64,000 bases of DNA from Lobulomyces angularis (lineage: Eukaryota; Chytridiomycota; Chytridiomycetes; Lobulomycetales; Lobulomycetaceae): NCBI GenBank assembly GCA_027604685.1, contig JADHYX010000021.1:46553-110552 (forward strand). The letters are read 5' to 3'. The notes under the pieces were generated by a model. The model ran no database searches, had not been told where the DNA came from, and saw only the letters and a program-made list of their open reading frames with translations. Both the position numbers and the translations under genes were made by a program. Positions 61,545 to 64,000 of the stretch are shown piece after piece. Numbering within the stretch: position 1 is the first letter of the stretch; every line of letters begins with the position of its first letter.

Positions 61545-62707
61545 TTTTAATAGTTTCAATGTAAAAAAAATAAAAAAAAATAAAACCAATAGGGGAAATA
61601 GGGGTGTAAAAGTTCCCCTTGCAAAGCAGTCCAAGCACACACAGTCCAATGTAGCTTGGTTGGCGGTGGTGAGGCTTAAAAAGAAACGAAATTTAAGGTT
61701 GCTGCTTTATTTATACACTTTTTCAGCACAAATTGGATTGAGGTATTTATGCGGTTAATGTTTCCTTTAACCTTGTCAATTCTTCTTGAATTTGGCAATG
61801 TAAATCCAACAGTAGATTTCATTTAACAGTTATAAAGTATATTATTTGAATTATAATTCTATTTGTAAATGTAGATTTGAATATATTTGATGTATATAAT
61901 TATGAAATTTTAGATTTTAATATATCAAAAAATATTTAGTTATAAGAGTTTTATAAAATCTGTTTTTTAAAATGCCTTATTACAAATAACATAACATTGT
62001 TATGGAATTTGCTGAAAATGCTCTGATATTAGAATAGTAAGTTAGTTGCAAATAATATAAATTGATAATTAATGCATTGCAATAAAAGTTATTGATGACT
62101 AATGCACTGCAAGTAACTGCATTTTCATAGTTGATACATCGCGAATAAATTTATTTTTATATTTTTGTCTATAAAAGCTTTCAATTGCAAAACAACAATC
62201 AGCCATATACTGTACACAAAAAATAAAAAAAAAAGACCAATTCTGGAGAAAAATTCTGGTTACACAACTAGTTTTAAACCTTCTCACTCTCAGCTGTGGA
62301 CACAAACTGGCTCGCCTCAGAATCGGATTGTTGGGTCACATCCTTGTTCATGCTAGAAACTAGTGAGGATTCCAGGTTTGTGGATAACGAAGCCTGGCTC
62401 ATATTCAGCACTACAAGTAGCTGATTAGTAAACACAAAGAACAAGCTAAACTAGTATTATGTTTAAATTTAAATTAAAGTAATAAGATAAAAAGGATGTA
62501 GAATGATAAAAAAAGTACATTAGTACTAATGAAATCGAGAAAGATAATAGTTCGCAGTAATAAAATGGGAAAAAAATAACAGATTGTAAATAATGAAAAT
62601 GATAAAAAGTAAGAATAAAAAAATGAATAAATTCGATAATTTGAATGAATTGATAATTTTGATGAAAAATGAAAAATGAATTTAATTGATATTTTTTTTT
62701 TGTGAAA
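61545..62707. other. Intergenic region upstream of the C2H2 gene
   Basis: About 1.2 kb separating the transcription factor promoter from the 3' end of the 7TM gene. Around 62230-62440 composition is more balanced (for example CTCACTCTCAGCTGTGG) but no ORF, tRNA or hairpin is recognisable. A leader ORF would extend the factor by 35 hydrophobic residues; I do not accept it. Confidence 0.45.
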
Positions 62708-63866
62708 TTAAACAAAAAAAATGATGTTATGAATACAGTCAAGTAGATACTTTTATAAGAATAAAAATAAAATGGATTTATACTTACTTCCAATGTCACC
62801 AAAAACACAGAAATTTCTAGCAAAATGTTGTAGATGGAGATATTTGTCACCTTATCAGTACTAAATAAAAACCATCCTGGCTCTCCATTATAAAGAATTA
62901 GTCCTCCTACCCAAACGGTAAAAAAATTGTAAATGCAATTTGAATATATTCTTACCTAACAAACCGGCTGCCAAAACAATCAGAATCCACAAGACTATAA
63001 AGGCTATTAACTTTTTTAACGCAAACTTCATTGATACTTTCTTTTTTGTTTTTTCATCCACGTAGTACTTATCTTTTAATTTGACATTATTGATGTTTTT
63101 TCCGACAACAAATATTAATGCCAATCCCAGAACTGTTTCCGTAACTGTTAAATTGATCTTTTGAATACTCCCTTTGAAAAAAGAATTAAGAAATTATTCT
63201 ATATTTGTATTTTTTAACAATTACAAGTAAGGTTGTAAAGTTCCATCAACCAATCTTGATAACAAAAATCATACACAACTTCAACTTCCATATCCTGCAA
63301 ATACCAACATTGAAATTGCATAGTTGCAATTATTAAACATGGTAAGTTTAATAATAAAACTGCCGCAATCAAAATGATCTTAATTAATTTTCCTCTCTTT
63401 CTAAAATATAATTCCCTTGCGATTGTAATAAATCTACAAAATAAAATTTTTTAATAATAATTGGAAAAAAAAAAAAAAAAAGACGAAAATAATAATCATA
63501 AGAGAATAAAAACCTATCAACTGTAAGTATTTCATAAAGTGTAATTCCAACAATATTAGGAGTATTCCACATAAATCCCCAAACAACATCACGCCAAAAA
63601 GGGTCCTTTCTGAGTGGTTTCGATACCAAAAAACCAATATCCCCCAAAAGAGAAGCAACACAGAGTGCTATCCAGCATATAGTATGTGCCAAAAATAGAT
63701 AGTTGGAAGCTGGTTGACTAGTTCTTGTACGTAGTATTTTCACAGCCAAGAAAAAGTTATATAAAGTCAGTGCCAAAATAACAGAGTCTATAATTGTCAA
63801 GACCAGATATTGACTGTCTCTATTGTGCAGAAATGAATTTTCCAATGCTATTTCTTCTGGTGTCAT
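62708..63866 (-). CDS. Seven-transmembrane receptor-like protein, family unknown
   Basis: Several exons; ATG 63866, probable stop 62710-62708 after a short last exon. Seven hydrophobic helices can be counted: YLVLTIIDSVILALTLYNFF; SNYLFLAHTICWIALCVASL; VVWGFMWNTPNIVGITLYEI; IILIAAVLLLNLPCLIIA; LTVTETVLGLALIFVVG; ALKKLIAFIVLWILIVLAAG; and the IYNILLEISVFLVTLE exon. The Glu-rich N-terminus before TM1 is short (about 18 residues) and lacks a signal peptide, and the TVDRF after TM3 loosely echoes the DRY position of class A GPCRs. There is no retinal lysine in TM7. Cys pairs in the second extracellular loop (QCWYLQ, FCYQDW, NLTC) could be bridged. I recognise no named family. The last exon (YLLDCIHNIIFFV) is tentative. 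Confidence 0.62.
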
Positions 63867-64000
63867 TGTTTATTAAATTTTTTTTTTTTTCAAAAAAAAT
63901 TATAGAAAATATGGGTATATATATTTATTTTTTTTTATTAATCTTTTTAATTAAAATGAATGATTATTTCTCTTTTTATTTTGTTTTTTTATTTTTTTAT
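63867..64000. other. Window edge, 5' flank of 7TM gene
   Basis: A/T homopolymer sequence; nothing recognisable. Confidence 0.5.

Noticed and set aside
61545..61649. N-terminal extension of the C2H2 factor from an upstream ATG
   Set aside because: Would add a Cys/Phe-rich hydrophobic stretch unlike a transcription factor; ATG 61544 is a better start.
1..64000. tRNA, rRNA, transposon or CRISPR signals
   Set aside because: No cloverleaf, B-box-like pair, transposase or regularly spaced repeat array was convincing by eye; a covariance scan could overturn this for small RNAs.

Overview
This window is nuclear DNA from a very AT-rich eukaryote. Genes lie 0.2-1.4 kb apart on both strands. Most carry many short GT-AG introns, commonly 40-100 nt, with T-rich 3' ends. 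The gene content points to a fungus or close fungal relative outside the well-studied Dikarya. It includes a fungal-type IQGAP/RasGAP, an Msn2-style pair of C2H2 fingers, QCR9, VPS45, a PNGase A-like glycopeptidase and a DUF4097 adhesin-like protein. It also carries a KNTC1/Rod and a SAMHD1 homologue, which model yeasts lack. QCR9 and a 2-oxoglutarate carrier argue for respiring mitochondria. The species cannot be fixed from the sequence alone.

Layout, left to right: end of a DUF4097-like gene (+, 33-525); SWT1-like PIN nuclease (-, 844-3678); VPS45 (-, 4096-6370); STIMATE/TMEM110-like membrane protein (+, 7008-8376); small secreted 8-cysteine protein (-, 8630-9102); TSR3 (+, 9517-10547); QCR9 (+, 10972-11239); cyclin B (-, 11774-13455); cullin-3 (+, 14672-17551); Pro/Gln-rich protein (+, 17991-19250); CLU/TIF31 (+, 19540-23425); small basic, probably mitochondrial protein (+, 23773-24243); SNW1/SKIP/PRP45 (+, 24663-26964); KNTC1/Rod (+, 27331-35967); endosomal NHE-type exchanger (-, 36113-38169); eEF1B guanine-exchange subunit (-, 38520-39415); possible 33-residue spliced ORF (-, 39593-39765); RasGAP of the IQGAP/Gap1 type (-, 40066-43044); SCP2-like protein (+, 44454-45382); SAMHD1-like dNTPase (-, 45619-48007); putative secreted peptide (+, 48989-49201); oxoglutarate/malate carrier (+, 50250-51427); PNGase A-like protein (-, 51824-54102); NEMF/Rqc2 (+, 54622-58726); C2H2 transcription factor (-, 58966-61544); orphan seven-helix receptor-like protein (-, 62708-63866).

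These are mostly housekeeping genes with no operon-like logic. Some share a process. Cyclin B and Rod belong to mitosis and checkpoint control, and the SAMHD1 tail carries a CDK-type site that such a cyclin could target. TSR3, eEF1B and NEMF act in ribosome maturation, elongation and quality control. SNW1 and SWT1 act on nuclear RNA. VPS45 and NHE act in the endosomal system.

The most notable items are Rod in a fungus-like genome, a SAMHD1 homologue with intact catalytic and allosteric residues and a 10-nt microexon, an unannotated secreted cysteine-rich protein, a Pro/Gln-rich gene whose six introns are all phase 1, and an unassigned 7TM protein. I saw no transposon, rRNA, convincing tRNA or CRISPR array. 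Exon joins were made by eye from splice consensus, reading frame and family conservation, so individual boundaries may be off by a few bases.
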